Shown: piece by piece, positions 17,717 to 26,755 of the stretch | Layout: every line of letters begins with the position of its first letter | Position numbering within the stretch: the stretch's first letter is position 1 | Source of the DNA: Collinsella sp. | GTDB taxonomy: Bacteria > Actinomycetota > Coriobacteriia > Coriobacteriales > Coriobacteriaceae | DNA length: 59,902 nt | Direction of reading: 5' to 3' | Assembly (NCBI GenBank): GCA_019414645.1 | Contig: DXLP01000013.1 | Location: 1-59,902, forward strand | Notes under the pieces: model-generated | Databases searched by the model: none | Told to the model about the DNA's origin: nothing | What the model saw: only the letters and a program-made list of their open reading frames with translations | Program-made: the position numbers and the translations under genes

Positions 17717-18373
17717 CTATTTACCACCTTTCATAGCCGGAATTCGGCCAACAACGGGAATGCCCAGGAGCTCTTCTGCCTCTTCGGCACCGCGGATGCG
17801 GGTATTGAGCATGTCTGCCAAAACGACATAGGCGACTGCGATAAAGATACCGGCGAGGAACGCGACAGCAACGTACAGCATACGCTTGGGACCGCTGGGG
17901 GCTTCGGGGGTCTTAGCCTCGTCGATAACGTTGATGCTCTGGGCAGCGCCGACGTTCTGAGCGACCGTACTCACCGAGCTGGCCATGGCCTTTGCGACCT
18001 TAGCCGTCTCCTTGGCATCGGTGCCGGTAACCGAAAGCGTAATGACACGCGTGGTGGTCTCGGAGGAAACAGACACCTTGTAGTCATCCAGATCGGTGAG
18101 GCCCAGTTCATTGGCTGCGCCGCTCTTAACGCTATCGCTATCCAGCAGCGTGGCGATATCGTTGGAAAGCATCTGACTCGCCGAGAGATCGTTGTAGCTC
18201 ATCTGACCGCTATCGTCGGTCTTGGCGAGAATGTACATGCTCGTCGTCGCGGTATAGGTGTTGTCCATCGCAACGAAGGACACGATGCCCATGGCGATCG
18301 CGCAGACCACCGGAAGGGTGATGACCAGCTGAAGGTGCTTCTTCAGCAGCTGGAACAGTTCGAGAAGGGTCAT
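17717..18373 (-). CDS. Wzz/CpsC-type chain-length and kinase-activator protein
   Basis: Membrane protein of 218 residues with the Wzz domain. One membrane segment lies near residues 16-37 (LVITLPVVCAIAMGIVSFVA) and a second at about 170-190 (MLYVAVAFLAGIFIAVAYVVL), with an extracellular part between them. The proline-containing APSGPKRMLYV sequence before the second segment is typical. The cytoplasmic tail (RIPAMKGGK) would contact the kinase encoded next. No glycosyltransferase, flippase or polymerase gene is in the neighbouring region, so the controlled polymer is encoded elsewhere. Confidence 0.9.
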   Translation of the reverse strand: MTLLELFQLLKKHLQLVITLPVVCAIAMGIVSFVAMDNTYTATTSMYILAKTDDSGQMSYNDLSASQMLSNDIATLLDSDSVKSGAANELGLTDLDDYKVSVSSETTTRVITLSVTGTDAKETAKVAKAMASSVSTVAQNVGAAQSINVIDEAKTPEAPSGPKRMLYVAVAFLAGIFIAVAYVVLADMLNTRIRGAEEAEELLGIPVVGRIPAMKGGK

Positions 18374-18510
18374 GCAGCTTGCCTTTCATTTCCCCAGTTC
18401 GGATTGACAAAACTGTCCGTATGTTATCGCATCTTTTTACCGAGACCAAACTCTATACATAAGAAACAGGCTCTCCTGTAAAAATGTCGGAAGCAATCGT
18501 AAAATTGCAC

Positions 18511-18543
18511 AACAACGCCGCACCCGAAAGTCAAATGCGGCGT
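18511..18543 (-). terminator. Possible terminator after phoR
   Basis: Perfect eight-base stem ACGCCGCA (18515-18522 with 18536-18543) and a 13-base loop, 26 bases after the phoR stop. Only a broken U-run (TTGTTGTG) follows, so its strength is doubtful. Confidence 0.5.
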
Positions 18544-18568
18544 CTGCATCAATATCTATGTTATATCG

Positions 18569-19993
18569 CTATGCGAATGGCTCGTCCTGCTGTATGGGAA
18601 ACGTCACCGTAATGGTGGTTCCCACGCCCAACTCGCTCGACAGATCGAGCGTGGCGTGATGATACAGGGCCGCATGCTTGACAATGGCAAGCCCCAGACC
18701 GGTTCCGCCGCGTGCCTTGGACCTACTCTTGTCCACGCGATAGAACCGCTCAAATACCTTGCCCTGTTCTTCAGGCGCGATACCGATTCCCGTGTCGGCG
18801 ACCGCAAGGAACGGATGGCCTTCGTCGTTGGTGCCGCACTGCAGCGTAACCGTACCGCCGGGTCGATTGTAGCGGATGGCGTTGCTTGCCAGATTATAGA
18901 TGAGCTCGTCAATCAAGCGCGACACGCCCTCGATGACCACAGGCTTGGTCTCATGACTTATCGTCACATTCGCCTGACGGGCGACCTGTTCAAGACGCTG
19001 CTCGACCGCGTAGATGGCACGCGAGAGCTCAATAGGCTCCGTGGACCCAATGGGCACCGCCTCGCCCTCAGCTGCACGCTCGGCCTCGTCCAAGTTAGAC
19101 AGCGTAAGGATATCGTTGACAAGCGCTGCCAAGCGGCCCGCCTCACGATAGATGCGACCGCCAAAGTTGCGCAGGTCGCCCTCGCCCTCGACCATGCCGT
19201 TTGCGATGAGCTCGGCATAGCCCGAAATCGCCGTAAGCGGCGTCTTGAGCTCATGGGTGATATTCGCCGTGAACTCGCGGCGCATACGGTCGTTGTCCGC
19301 CAGCACCGCCATTTGGCGCTTGAGCTCCTGGCGCTGCGACTCAATACGCTCAAGCATGGGGACCATCTCGGCATAGGCGTGCTCATAGCTACGGCGTGGG
19401 TGGTCCAAATCCACCTCTTGCAAAGGCGCGATGATGGCACGGGACTCGCGGCGCGCCATAAAAAACGAGAGTACCGCACCCGCTGCTGCGATAAGCAGCA
19501 TCGGCGCCACCATCGACAGCAAAATCGCCGCAACGCCAGGCTGGGCCTGCGCCAAGCGGACAACCTGGCCGTTATCAAGGGCGACGGCGCGATACAGCAT
19601 AATCTCGTCGAGCGTAGAGCTTGCGCGCTCCGCGGAACCCGAACCACTCTCAAAGGCCTCGATGACCTCGGGGCGATCGCCATGGTTGGGCAGTGTGGAA
19701 GGCGGCGCCTCGTTGTCGTAGGCAACCGATCCATCCTTGTTAATCAGCGTGATGCGCAAGTCCTCTCGATCGAGGCTACGCAAGAACGGGATGGGCTCCT
19801 GCTGCTCGTCGAGGGCGGCAGCAATGAGCTCGGTTTCTTGCGCCAGGTTGGCACTCGTGGCATCCGCCAAGGTGTTTTGCACAAAGAACGCACCCAGCAC
19901 CGTAAACGCCACGATAACCGCCATGGCGCAGACAAAGATCGTCACAAAAACGCGGTGCGACAGCGTATGTTTTCCCTGGGGGGCGAAGACCAC
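18569..19993 (-). CDS. phoR: PhoR-like sensor histidine kinase
   Basis: Membrane sensor kinase, 474 residues. Segments lie near residues 12-35 and 150-172, with an extracytoplasmic sensor region between them. The dimerisation/phosphoacceptor motif is ANITHELKTPLTAISGYAEL with the phospho-His, and the ATPase domain shows NLASNAIRYN, DTGIGIAPEE and GGTGLGLAIVKH. The start is a GTG with GGAGGAG upstream, three bases after the phoB stop codon. Domain order and pairing fit PhoR, the phosphate-limitation sensor. The pstB gene upstream supports this, but a closely related kinase for another signal cannot be excluded. Confidence 0.85.
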   Translation of the reverse strand: MVFAPQGKHTLSHRVFVTIFVCAMAVIVAFTVLGAFFVQNTLADATSANLAQETELIAAALDEQQEPIPFLRSLDREDLRITLINKDGSVAYDNEAPPSTLPNHGDRPEVIEAFESGSGSAERASSTLDEIMLYRAVALDNGQVVRLAQAQPGVAAILLSMVAPMLLIAAAGAVLSFFMARRESRAIIAPLQEVDLDHPRRSYEHAYAEMVPMLERIESQRQELKRQMAVLADNDRMRREFTANITHELKTPLTAISGYAELIANGMVEGEGDLRNFGGRIYREAGRLAALVNDILTLSNLDEAERAAEGEAVPIGSTEPIELSRAIYAVEQRLEQVARQANVTISHETKPVVIEGVSRLIDELIYNLASNAIRYNRPGGTVTLQCGTNDEGHPFLAVADTGIGIAPEEQGKVFERFYRVDKSRSKARGGTGLGLAIVKHAALYHHATLDLSSELGVGTTITVTFPIQQDEPFA

Positions 19994-19996
19994 GGG

Positions 19997-20725
19997 TTAC
20001 TCCTCCGATGCGGTGGCCGCGGTGTCGTCACCTTCGGCACCATCACCGGCAGAAGGCTCGGCCAAGCGGTAGCCCACGCCGCGCACGGTCTCGATGGCGC
20101 TGGCATGCTCGCCCAGTTTTTGGCGAAGCGTCTGCACGTGCACGTCAACGGTGCGCGAACCGCCGTCGAAGTCCCAGCCCCACACGCTCTGCAGCAACGA
20201 CTCGCGGGTAAAGACCACGCCGGGCTTGCGCATGAGGTACTCGAGCAGGTCGAACTCGCGCAGGGTGAGCTTAAGCGACTCGCCGGCAACAGTCACCTCA
20301 CGATGGCTGGGCGAGAGCACGATGTCGCCCACGCTGAGCACATCGCTTGCCTGTTTGACCATGCCGCCGCGACGCAGCAGTGCGCGGCAGCGGCTGGCGA
20401 GCTCCATGAGCGAAAACGGCTTAGTCAGGTAATCGTCGGCACCGCCATCGAGCGCCATCACCTTGTCGAGCTCGGTATCCTTGGCGGTAAGCATCATGAT
20501 GGGCACCGTCGCCGTCAGGCGATCGGCACGCAGTCGACGCATAATCGCCAAGCCATCGGTATCGGGCAGCATGATGTCGAGCAGGACGGCATCGGGTACC
20601 CGTCGCGCCACGGCAGCCTTAAACTCACCGTCGCACGAAAAGCCTTCGGCCTCAATCCCCTGCTTGCGCAGCGCATAGACCGTCAAATCCCTGATGTTGT
20701 CATCGTCCTCGACGTAATAGATCAT
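19997..20725 (-). CDS. phoB: PhoB-like response regulator
   Basis: OmpR/PhoB-family DNA-binding regulator of 242 residues. The receiver domain has the acidic pair (VEDDDN), phospho-Asp in AVLLDIMLPDTDG and Lys in YLTKPFS. The winged-helix effector domain includes SLKLTLREFDLLEYL and SRTVDVHVQTLRQKLG. The start at 20725 is preferred because AAAGGGG precedes it; the longest frame adds eight residues. The C-terminal tail (about 20 residues, rich in Ala, Glu and Asp) is longer than usual. It is followed at once by phoR and preceded by pstB at 64 bases, so all three probably respond to phosphate supply. Confidence 0.85.
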   Translation of the reverse strand: MIYYVEDDDNIRDLTVYALRKQGIEAEGFSCDGEFKAAVARRVPDAVLLDIMLPDTDGLAIMRRLRADRLTATVPIMMLTAKDTELDKVMALDGGADDYLTKPFSLMELASRCRALLRRGGMVKQASDVLSVGDIVLSPSHREVTVAGESLKLTLREFDLLEYLMRKPGVVFTRESLLQSVWGWDFDGGSRTVDVHVQTLRQKLGEHASAIETVRGVGYRLAEPSAGDGAEGDDTAATASEE

Positions 20726-20789
20726 GTTGAACCCCTTTGCGGCCGGCATGACCGCATCTTAACCCTAAAGGTACCTTTACTAGATGGTA

Positions 20790-21665
20790 TCAGCCAAAAC
20801 GCCCCGTCAAATAATCCGCCGTGCGCGGATCGGTCGGATTCTTGAAGAGTTGCGCGGTGGGCGCGTGCTCCACCAGCTCACCCAGCAAAAAGAATGCGAC
20901 CGAATCGGAGATACGCGCCGCCTGCTGCATATTGTGCGTAACGACCACGAGCGTGCAGGTCTCTTTGAGCTCGCAGGCCAGCTGCTCCACCACCAGCGTC
21001 GATACGGGATCGAGTGCCGAGGTCGGCTCGTCCATCAGCAGAATGTCGGGCTGCACGGCAAGTGCGCGGGCGATGCACAGGCGCTGCTGCTGGCCGCCCG
21101 AAAGACCCAGACCCGACTCTTTGAGCTTGTCCTTGGCCTCGTCCCACAGGGCGGCGCGTCGCAGGGAGTCTTCGACCAGCTCGTCGAGCACGACGCGATC
21201 GCGCACACCCATACCGCGCGGCCCATAGGCGACGTTGTCGTAGATGCTCATGGGAAACGGGTTGGGGCGCTGGAACACCATGCCCACGCGCTGGCGAAGG
21301 CGGCAGATGTCGTAGTCGCCCAGGATATCTTGACCATCGAGCGCAATCTTGCCCTCGATTCGGCAGTCCTTGATGCCGTCGTTCATGCGGTTAAAGCAGC
21401 GCAGCAACGTGGACTTTCCGCAGCCCGAAGGCCCGATGAACGAGGTAATCTGCTTGTCGCGGATCTTGATATTCACGTCCTTGAGCGCATGGTGGTCGCC
21501 ATAGAACAGGTCGAGGCCCTCAACATCGATTCGCGTCGGCGAGGCGGCAAGATCCTCTGCCGTGGGGCGAGTCGCATCCCCAACCTCGCGCTCGTGCGCG
21601 GCCTCGGCCTGCGCTTTCATGAGTTCTTCAAGCTCCGTGGGCTCCACAGCCGCAGCAGCCGTCAT
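20790..21665 (-). CDS. pstB: Phosphate ABC transporter ATP-binding protein PstB
   Basis: Cytosolic ATPase of the high-affinity phosphate importer, 291 residues. Walker A is [19 protein letters not shown], followed by the PstB-typical [25 protein letters not shown] signature [15 protein letters not shown], Walker [13 protein letters not shown] and the H-loop His. An acidic extension of about 40 residues precedes the ABC domain. The ATG at 21665 is chosen because GGAGG lies eight bases ahead; a GTG five codons earlier overlaps that site. The partner genes pstS, pstC, pstA and phoU are not in the window, so this pstB is a separated copy beside phoBR. Confidence 0.92.
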   Translation of the reverse strand: MTAAAAVEPTELEELMKAQAEAAHEREVGDATRPTAEDLAASPTRIDVEGLDLFYGDHHALKDVNIKIRDKQITSFIGPSGCGKSTLLRCFNRMNDGIKDCRIEGKIALDGQDILGDYDICRLRQRVGMVFQRPNPFPMSIYDNVAYGPRGMGVRDRVVLDELVEDSLRRAALWDEAKDKLKESGLGLSGGQQQRLCIARALAVQPDILLMDEPTSALDPVSTLVVEQLACELKETCTLVVVTHNMQQAARISDSVAFFLLGELVEHAPTAQLFKNPTDPRTADYLTGRFG

Positions 21666-21768
21666 ACCGCATACCTCCACATCGATATCAATTCAGCAGT
21701 ATCGATAGTAGGAATCGCGGCTCATATGCACGTGAGCGCATTGTCAAGTGTTTGTAAGGGCACGCTGG

Positions 21769-23007
21769 CTATGCGGCGGGCAGCTCGATGGTGAATATCG
21801 TGTGTTCGGGCGTCGATTCACATGCAACGGTACCGCCGTGCGCGCATACGATCTCCTTGGCGATGGCAAGCCCCAGTCCAGCGCCGCCGCGATTGGTCGC
21901 ACGCGCCGCATCCAGGCGATAGAACTTCTCAAAGATCACCTTGAGCTTAGCCGCAGGGATGGGATCGCCCTGATTGATAAAGCGCACGCGCACGCCACCG
22001 CCGTCCCGGCGTCTGGCCTCGATCGTGATGGTCGAGCCCTCATAGCTATAGGCAATAGCGTTTTTCATGATGTTGTTGAACACGCGAGCCATTTTGTCGC
22101 CATCCACGAGCACCGTCAGGTCCTCGCGAATATCAACTTGGACTTCCTTATGCTGCTCGTTGAGGATGGGATAGAACTCGTCAGTCACCTGAGCCAGCAG
22201 CAACCCCAGATCAACATAGCCGCGCGTGAGCACGATATCGTGGAAGTCAAAACGCGTGATATCGAAGAACTCTTCGATGAGCGTATCGAGCCGGTGCGCC
22301 TTGTCGAGCGCCACGCCCGTAAAGTGCGCACGTTGCTCAACCGGCAGCTCGGGAGCCTCTTGCAGCAGCGAAAGATAGCCCACCACACTGGCAAGCGGGG
22401 TGCGTAGGTCATGTGCCAAGTACGTGACCAAATCGTCCTTGCGATGCGACTCGTCACGCAGAGCTTGCTGCACCTTGCGCTCACGGTCACGCACGCGGTT
22501 AAGGGCGCCCTCGACCTCCAAGAAGTCGCCGTCGATGTTATCCCAGGTGTCGGGGTGATCGATCAGGCGATCTTGAATACGAGCGGCCAGCACACAATCG
22601 GCATGCTGCTCGCCCTGCTCGTAGCCCTGGTAGTACAGGGCGCGGCCACACAAGAACAGCACGCACGCTGCAAGCGCCAGCACAAAGCCAAGCATGTTGA
22701 ATACAAAGCCGGCATCGAACAGCACCGGCCCTTCGATGCCGCCGAGCGCCATGGCGCCAATCGCCAACGTCATGGCCCACGCGGCGCCGCCAATCACCAC
22801 GCAGCGGCACACGATCTCAAATCGATCGATCAGCAAAAAGCCGACAAGCAGCACCGCCAAGATTCCGACGATGTTGTCGATGCCAATCAGCAGCAGGCTC
22901 AGCAAAAAGAGCAGCACCGTTGCAAGCGCGCGGTTGTCGACGACCGACCTCACGTATTCAAAGAGCCGATCGGGCACCTCGAACGCTTGCCTATCGTCTT
23001 TTGTCAT
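21769..23007 (-). CDS. VanS-like sensor histidine kinase
   Basis: Membrane histidine kinase, 412 residues. The N-terminal third has about four hydrophobic segments (ALATVLLFLLSLLLIGID, IVGILAVLLVGFLLI, a segment near 80-95, and FNMLGFVLALAACVLFLC). VanS proteins usually have two. The catalytic half strongly resembles VanS: VTYLAHDLRTPLASVVGYLSLL with the phospho-His, IMKNAIAYSYEGS, and FEKFYRLDAARATNRGGAGLGLAIAKEIV. It lies 26 bases after the VanR-like gene. No vanHAX genes are present, so glycopeptide resistance should not be inferred; the likely target is the divergent carboxypeptidase gene. Confidence 0.85.
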   Translation of the reverse strand: MTKDDRQAFEVPDRLFEYVRSVVDNRALATVLLFLLSLLLIGIDNIVGILAVLLVGFLLIDRFEIVCRCVVIGGAAWAMTLAIGAMALGGIEGPVLFDAGFVFNMLGFVLALAACVLFLCGRALYYQGYEQGEQHADCVLAARIQDRLIDHPDTWDNIDGDFLEVEGALNRVRDRERKVQQALRDESHRKDDLVTYLAHDLRTPLASVVGYLSLLQEAPELPVEQRAHFTGVALDKAHRLDTLIEEFFDITRFDFHDIVLTRGYVDLGLLLAQVTDEFYPILNEQHKEVQVDIREDLTVLVDGDKMARVFNNIMKNAIAYSYEGSTITIEARRRDGGGVRVRFINQGDPIPAAKLKVIFEKFYRLDAARATNRGGAGLGLAIAKEIVCAHGGTVACESTPEHTIFTIELPAA

Positions 23008-23033
23008 ATCAAGATCCTCACAAGCGAAAAGCG

Positions 23034-23729
23034 TTATTCGATGATGTAGCCGACGCCCCAGACGTTTTTGATAAAGCGTGGCTTTTGTGCGTCGTCGCCG
23101 ATCTTTTCACGCAAGTGGCGAATATGCACCATCACCGTATTGTTGGAGCCGGGCATAAAGTCCTCGTTCCACACCGCGCGGAACAGGTCCTCCACGGCCA
23201 CCACGCTGCCGCGATGCTCGACCAGATACAGCAAGATTGAATACTCGGTGGGCGTGAGGCGAACCGGTGAACCGTCCACTGTCACGGAACGAGCATCGCG
23301 GTTGATCTCCAAGCCGTCGAGCTGGAGGGTCGGCGACTCGGCCGCCTGTGCGCGGCTACCGTAGCTGGTGTAGCGGCGAAGCTGAGCGTGCACGCGCGCG
23401 ATGAGCTCCAGAGGACGAAACGGCTTAACCACGTAATCGTCCGCGCCAAGCGAAAGGCCCTCGATCTTGTCTTGCTGGGCATCGCGCGCCGTCAGCATGA
23501 TCACGGGATAGGTATGGCTGGAACGGATCGTACGCAGCAGCTCAAAGCCATCGATATCGGGCAGCATGACATCCAGCAGCGCCAGATCGAACTCCTGCTC
23601 CAAGATTGCCTTGGCAGCATCGGCCCCGCTATAGGCAATCTGGACATCAAAGCCCTCTTTTGTAAGGTAGATACCAACCAAGTCGGCGATGGCCTTTTCG
23701 TCATCAACTACCAAAATGCGCTCGTTCAT
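23034..23729 (-). CDS. VanR-like response regulator
   Basis: OmpR-family regulator of 231 residues. The receiver domain shows ILVVDDEKAIADLV, phospho-Asp in LALLDVMLPDIDGF, and Lys in YVVKPFRPLEL. The winged-helix domain includes VRLTPTEYSILLYLVEHRG and NTVMVHIRHLREKIGDD, ending in the family-typical FIKNVWGVGYII. It starts about 200 bases from the divergently transcribed D-Ala-D-Ala carboxypeptidase gene and is followed by its kinase. Confidence 0.88.
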   Translation of the reverse strand: MNERILVVDDEKAIADLVGIYLTKEGFDVQIAYSGADAAKAILEQEFDLALLDVMLPDIDGFELLRTIRSSHTYPVIMLTARDAQQDKIEGLSLGADDYVVKPFRPLELIARVHAQLRRYTSYGSRAQAAESPTLQLDGLEINRDARSVTVDGSPVRLTPTEYSILLYLVEHRGSVVAVEDLFRAVWNEDFMPGSNNTVMVHIRHLREKIGDDAQKPRFIKNVWGVGYIIE

Positions 23730-23881
23730 GCGTGCTCCTCTCGCGCTCCATTATGCCCGAGGGGGCGCCCGTCACACACAACAAGCGTGGGTGATTAAGT
23801 CGGCCTTAAGCACCCTTGTGCCCGTTCGGGCGCGGATGTGGGCCACGCACGCACGCGATGATCGCCGACGCCGGCAAACGA

Positions 23882-23887
23882 TATACT
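23882..23887 (+). promoter_or_regulatory. Possible -10 element of the carboxypeptidase gene
   Basis: TATACT on the plus strand, 40 bases before the proposed GTG start. The hexamer at 17-base spacing (TGATCG) is a poor -35, which would fit an activator-dependent promoter. If real, it rules out the upstream ATG at 23858 as the start. Confidence 0.35.
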
Positions 23888-23926
23888 CTTGTTCCAGAAG
23901 AGACCATCCCGTCGAAAGCGAAATCC

Positions 23927-25267
23927 GTGAAGTCCCTCACCTCTTTTGCAAAGCGCTCAGCCCAGCTTGCCGCCGGCTTTGTCTGCGCTATCGCCCTTGC
24001 CGCTGGCGTGCCCACCGTCGCCGGCGCCCAAGTGCTTACGACCGACAATGTTTGCGGCAAAACCGCCGATGCGCGCGGCATCACGGCCGAAAACCTGCCC
24101 GATATCGATGCGACCAATGCCCTCGTCATGGGCAAAGACGGCACCGTCTACTATGGACGCGGCGCCGATGAACAGGTCAAGATTGCCTCGATCACCAAGG
24201 TCATGACCGCAATCCTGACCGTCGAAAACTGCAAGATGGACGAGAAGGTCACGGTGAGCAACGCTGCCGCCACCGTAGGCAACTCGACTGCCGGCCTGCT
24301 CGAAGGCGACGAGCTCACCGTAGAGCAGGCACTACGCGGCCTGATGATCCCCTCGGGCAACGACGCCGCCATCGTGCTTGCCGAGTACGTGGGCAAAAAG
24401 ATCGACCCCAAGACCAAAGACGCCGAGGCAACCTTTGTGAAGGCCATGAACGAGCGCGCCAAAAAGCTCGGCTGCACCGGCACGGTCTTTGAGAACCCAC
24501 ACGGTCTGGACTTTGATGAGTGGGCCGGCGACATGCACTCAACCGCACATGACGTGGCACTGATGATGCAGGAAGCCATGAAAGACGATACGATTCGTGA
24601 AGTCGTCGCGAGCGAGGATTCTTGGATTGAGGTCACGGGCGCCGATGGCTCAGACCATTCGCATTCCATGGACACGCACAACGTTTTGCTCGGTCAGGAC
24701 GGAAACATTGGTGGCAAGACCGGCACCACCGACGACGCGGGCTATTGCTTTACGAGCGCCTACAACCGCGACGGCGACGAGATCTACACCGTTATTTTGA
24801 ACTCCACCACCAGCGACCAGCGCTTTACCGATACGGCGGCCCTTGCCAACTGGTACTACGGTCACAAAGTTGCGGTTGCGATCGCCAACACGCGGGAGAA
24901 GACCGCCAACGGCAACCCGCTCATGGCACGCATTAGCCAGACAGATTGGACGGACAAGACGATCGACGCCACGCTCGCCGACCCCGCCGCACAGGCAACG
25001 GTGTTCTCACTCGCCGGCGAAGTGACCGAAAAGGTTAGCTACGACGATCTTTCGGGCACGGTGCATGTGGGCGACAAGGTGGGCAGCGTTACGCTCAAGC
25101 AGGACGGCACCAAGATTGCCGTCGTGGATTTGGTTGCCGACGAGGAAGGTGCAGGGCCGAATCCCATTGAATGGCTGCTCGTGAAGCTCGATCGCCTGGG
25201 CCGCCGCATCGACAACCGCCCGCTCACAGCCGAGAGCGAGACCGTAGCCAAGGCGCCCGAGGTGTAG
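23927..25267 (+). CDS. Serine D-Ala-D-Ala carboxypeptidase (penicillin-binding protein, S11)
   Basis: Exported peptidoglycan enzyme that trims the terminal D-Ala of stem peptides; 446 residues from the GTG at 23927. The N-terminus is a signal peptide (KR followed by LAAGFVCAIALAAG and VAGA). Active-site motifs are SITK at about 88-91, SGN at 143-145 and KTG at 264-266 (in IGGKTGTTDD). A C-terminal beta domain follows, and no obvious membrane-anchor helix closes the protein. The start is uncertain: GTG 23927 gives a compact signal peptide and lies after the possible -10, whereas ATGs at 23858 and 23816 would add basic residues. It is divergent from VanRS-like genes. Confidence 0.87.
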   Translation: MKSLTSFAKRSAQLAAGFVCAIALAAGVPTVAGAQVLTTDNVCGKTADARGITAENLPDIDATNALVMGKDGTVYYGRGADEQVKIASITKVMTAILTVENCKMDEKVTVSNAAATVGNSTAGLLEGDELTVEQALRGLMIPSGNDAAIVLAEYVGKKIDPKTKDAEATFVKAMNERAKKLGCTGTVFENPHGLDFDEWAGDMHSTAHDVALMMQEAMKDDTIREVVASEDSWIEVTGADGSDHSHSMDTHNVLLGQDGNIGGKTGTTDDAGYCFTSAYNRDGDEIYTVILNSTTSDQRFTDTAALANWYYGHKVAVAIANTREKTANGNPLMARISQTDWTDKTIDATLADPAAQATVFSLAGEVTEKVSYDDLSGTVHVGDKVGSVTLKQDGTKIAVVDLVADEEGAGPNPIEWLLVKLDRLGRRIDNRPLTAESETVAKAPEV

Positions 25268-25297
25268 GGCTGGGGGAACATTACATTTGAGATTGGA

Positions 25298-25323
25298 GAG
25301 GCGTCCAACGGGCGCCTCTTTTT
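25298..25323 (+). terminator. Intrinsic terminator of the carboxypeptidase gene
   Basis: GAGGCG stem (25298-25303 with 25313-25318), nine-base loop and T5, about 30 bases after the stop codon. Confidence 0.8.
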
Positions 25324-25427
25324 GAATACCTCTTAAACGGGATGCGTCAGAATCACCAAAGCGACATTGCTAGCCGTTTACCTTCGCTGTGTCTTTTCGG
25401 ACCTTGAAAACGGGTCCACCGGGCATG

Positions 25428-26579
25428 CTAGTAGATCCTTTCGACCTCCTTGGTCAAGGCCCTGAAAAGGTCCCCAGCTGAGGGGTCTGCCCCAGGACAC
25501 AGCGATTGCCAGGCACCCGTTTCTCCGATGGTGCCCGCACTCGTCATAACAAGATCGTCGCTCCGCCTGCGAATGGAGACACTAACGGAGCGGCCATTAT
25601 GGAACCCATGGATATCGACTTTATTTATGCGCCCATCAGCTAGATAACTAATCATGACATTGATGCTGTCACCATACTCCGGCAATTCGAAGCCGTGGGA
25701 ATCCATCAATAGCTTCACGTCCTGATGGTAAATGCGGGCCTCGACGACATTCTTGGGCATCTTCCCCGTCTTTGTTGGAGAGCAAAAGCTGATGCTTGGC
25801 TCCTCTTCGCTCATGCCTCGGTCAAACCTAAGCATGCACGGGCATACCGACTCAATGGTTCGCAAGGCGTCCGCCGCGACCTTTTCCTCGGTAAACATCT
25901 CCACGTCGATGCCGTTTTCTTCCATATAGGCACGGTTTTTACGTTGAAGCTCTAGCCGAGCCGCAGCCTCCCCATCTCCACGCTGTTCCCAATTTCCGGA
26001 GTCGGCGACATTTCGATCGAATGTAGAATCAACGGAACATGGCGCTTGCTGTTGAGTCTGATCACTGTCGCCGAGACGCCTTAGCTCGGAGCGTCTCATC
26101 AGTAGTGTCACAATATCAAACAGCCAACCAAATCCAAAAAGGCCAAAGGTAAAGAGATATAGAAAGAAGCTACCCCACATCCGTGCATACGCCCTATGAG
26201 CGCCCGACCACCCAAGAAGGAAGCATAGCAAAAGCGCCTTGTTTGCCCTGTCAACCGACGTAATCTCTCGAGTGAGAGATTTCTGTTCAGGCTTCGCCAA
26301 AGGTGTAATTTCATGCGATGAAACAGTAATTGAGGACGTCCTTGACGCCGAGCTCCGAGCGCCTGATTTAGCAACGGCGCGAGCGACATCCCCAACTCCG
26401 ACGGTCGTTCTGCTGTATACGGCATTGTAAGCAGCCTTCTTCGGATTTTTGATCCACCCCATGCCCTTCTTACCATAGCCGGGGATTATCGCCCGCTTTA
26501 CCGCGCGCTTCGCTCTGCCGGTCGTTCTTGCCTTGAGTGATGTCTTTAGATTCGGCTTACGCAGCCCGACCTTTACCAT
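25428..26579 (-). CDS. TM2-domain protein with a basic N-terminal region
   Basis: Protein of 383 residues and unknown function. Residues 1-60 are strongly basic and include IPGYGKKGMGWIKNPKKAAYN, a motif I associate with hypothetical proteins of Gram-positive bacteria. Residues about 114-161 form a TM2 domain: ALLLCFLLGWSGAHRAYARM, then FFLYLFTFGLFGFGWLFDIVTLLM. The soluble C-terminal half has no family I can name. The start at 26579 has GGAG about ten bases upstream; the longest frame adds 23 residues without support. Base composition appears lower in G+C than the neighbours, and the gene lies next to tRNA-Ser, so it may be acquired. Confidence 0.75.
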   Translation of the reverse strand: MVKVGLRKPNLKTSLKARTTGRAKRAVKRAIIPGYGKKGMGWIKNPKKAAYNAVYSRTTVGVGDVARAVAKSGARSSASRTSSITVSSHEITPLAKPEQKSLTREITSVDRANKALLLCFLLGWSGAHRAYARMWGSFFLYLFTFGLFGFGWLFDIVTLLMRRSELRRLGDSDQTQQQAPCSVDSTFDRNVADSGNWEQRGDGEAAARLELQRKNRAYMEENGIDVEMFTEEKVAADALRTIESVCPCMLRFDRGMSEEEPSISFCSPTKTGKMPKNVVEARIYHQDVKLLMDSHGFELPEYGDSINVMISYLADGRINKVDIHGFHNGRSVSVSIRRRSDDLVMTSAGTIGETGAWQSLCPGADPSAGDLFRALTKEVERIY

Positions 26580-26715
26580 ATTTCTACTCCATCCCCTCGG
26601 AACCCCACACCGGGGTGCACGAGCACGCCTGGGTCTCCCCGTTTTCAAGCGCCCCGTGTTTGCCTAATGTTCACGCCCTTTCGGACTCTAATCCCCAGCT
26701 GCCATTCTTGATAAT

Positions 26716-26741
26716 AAAAAAGGGCCCCAAATGGGACCCTT
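26716..26741 (-). terminator. Intrinsic terminator of tRNA-Ser
   Basis: Nine-pair stem (26720-26728 with 26733-26741, one G-T pair), four-base loop and a U6 run on the minus strand, 15 bases after the tRNA 3' end. Confidence 0.85.
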
Positions 26742-26755
26742 CTTCAAAGTCATAC

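Noticed and set aside
19997..25267. Glycopeptide resistance cluster
   Set aside because: The regulator and kinase look like VanR and VanS, but no vanH, vanA/B ligase or vanX is present, and the adjacent enzyme is a penicillin-binding-type serine carboxypeptidase rather than VanY.
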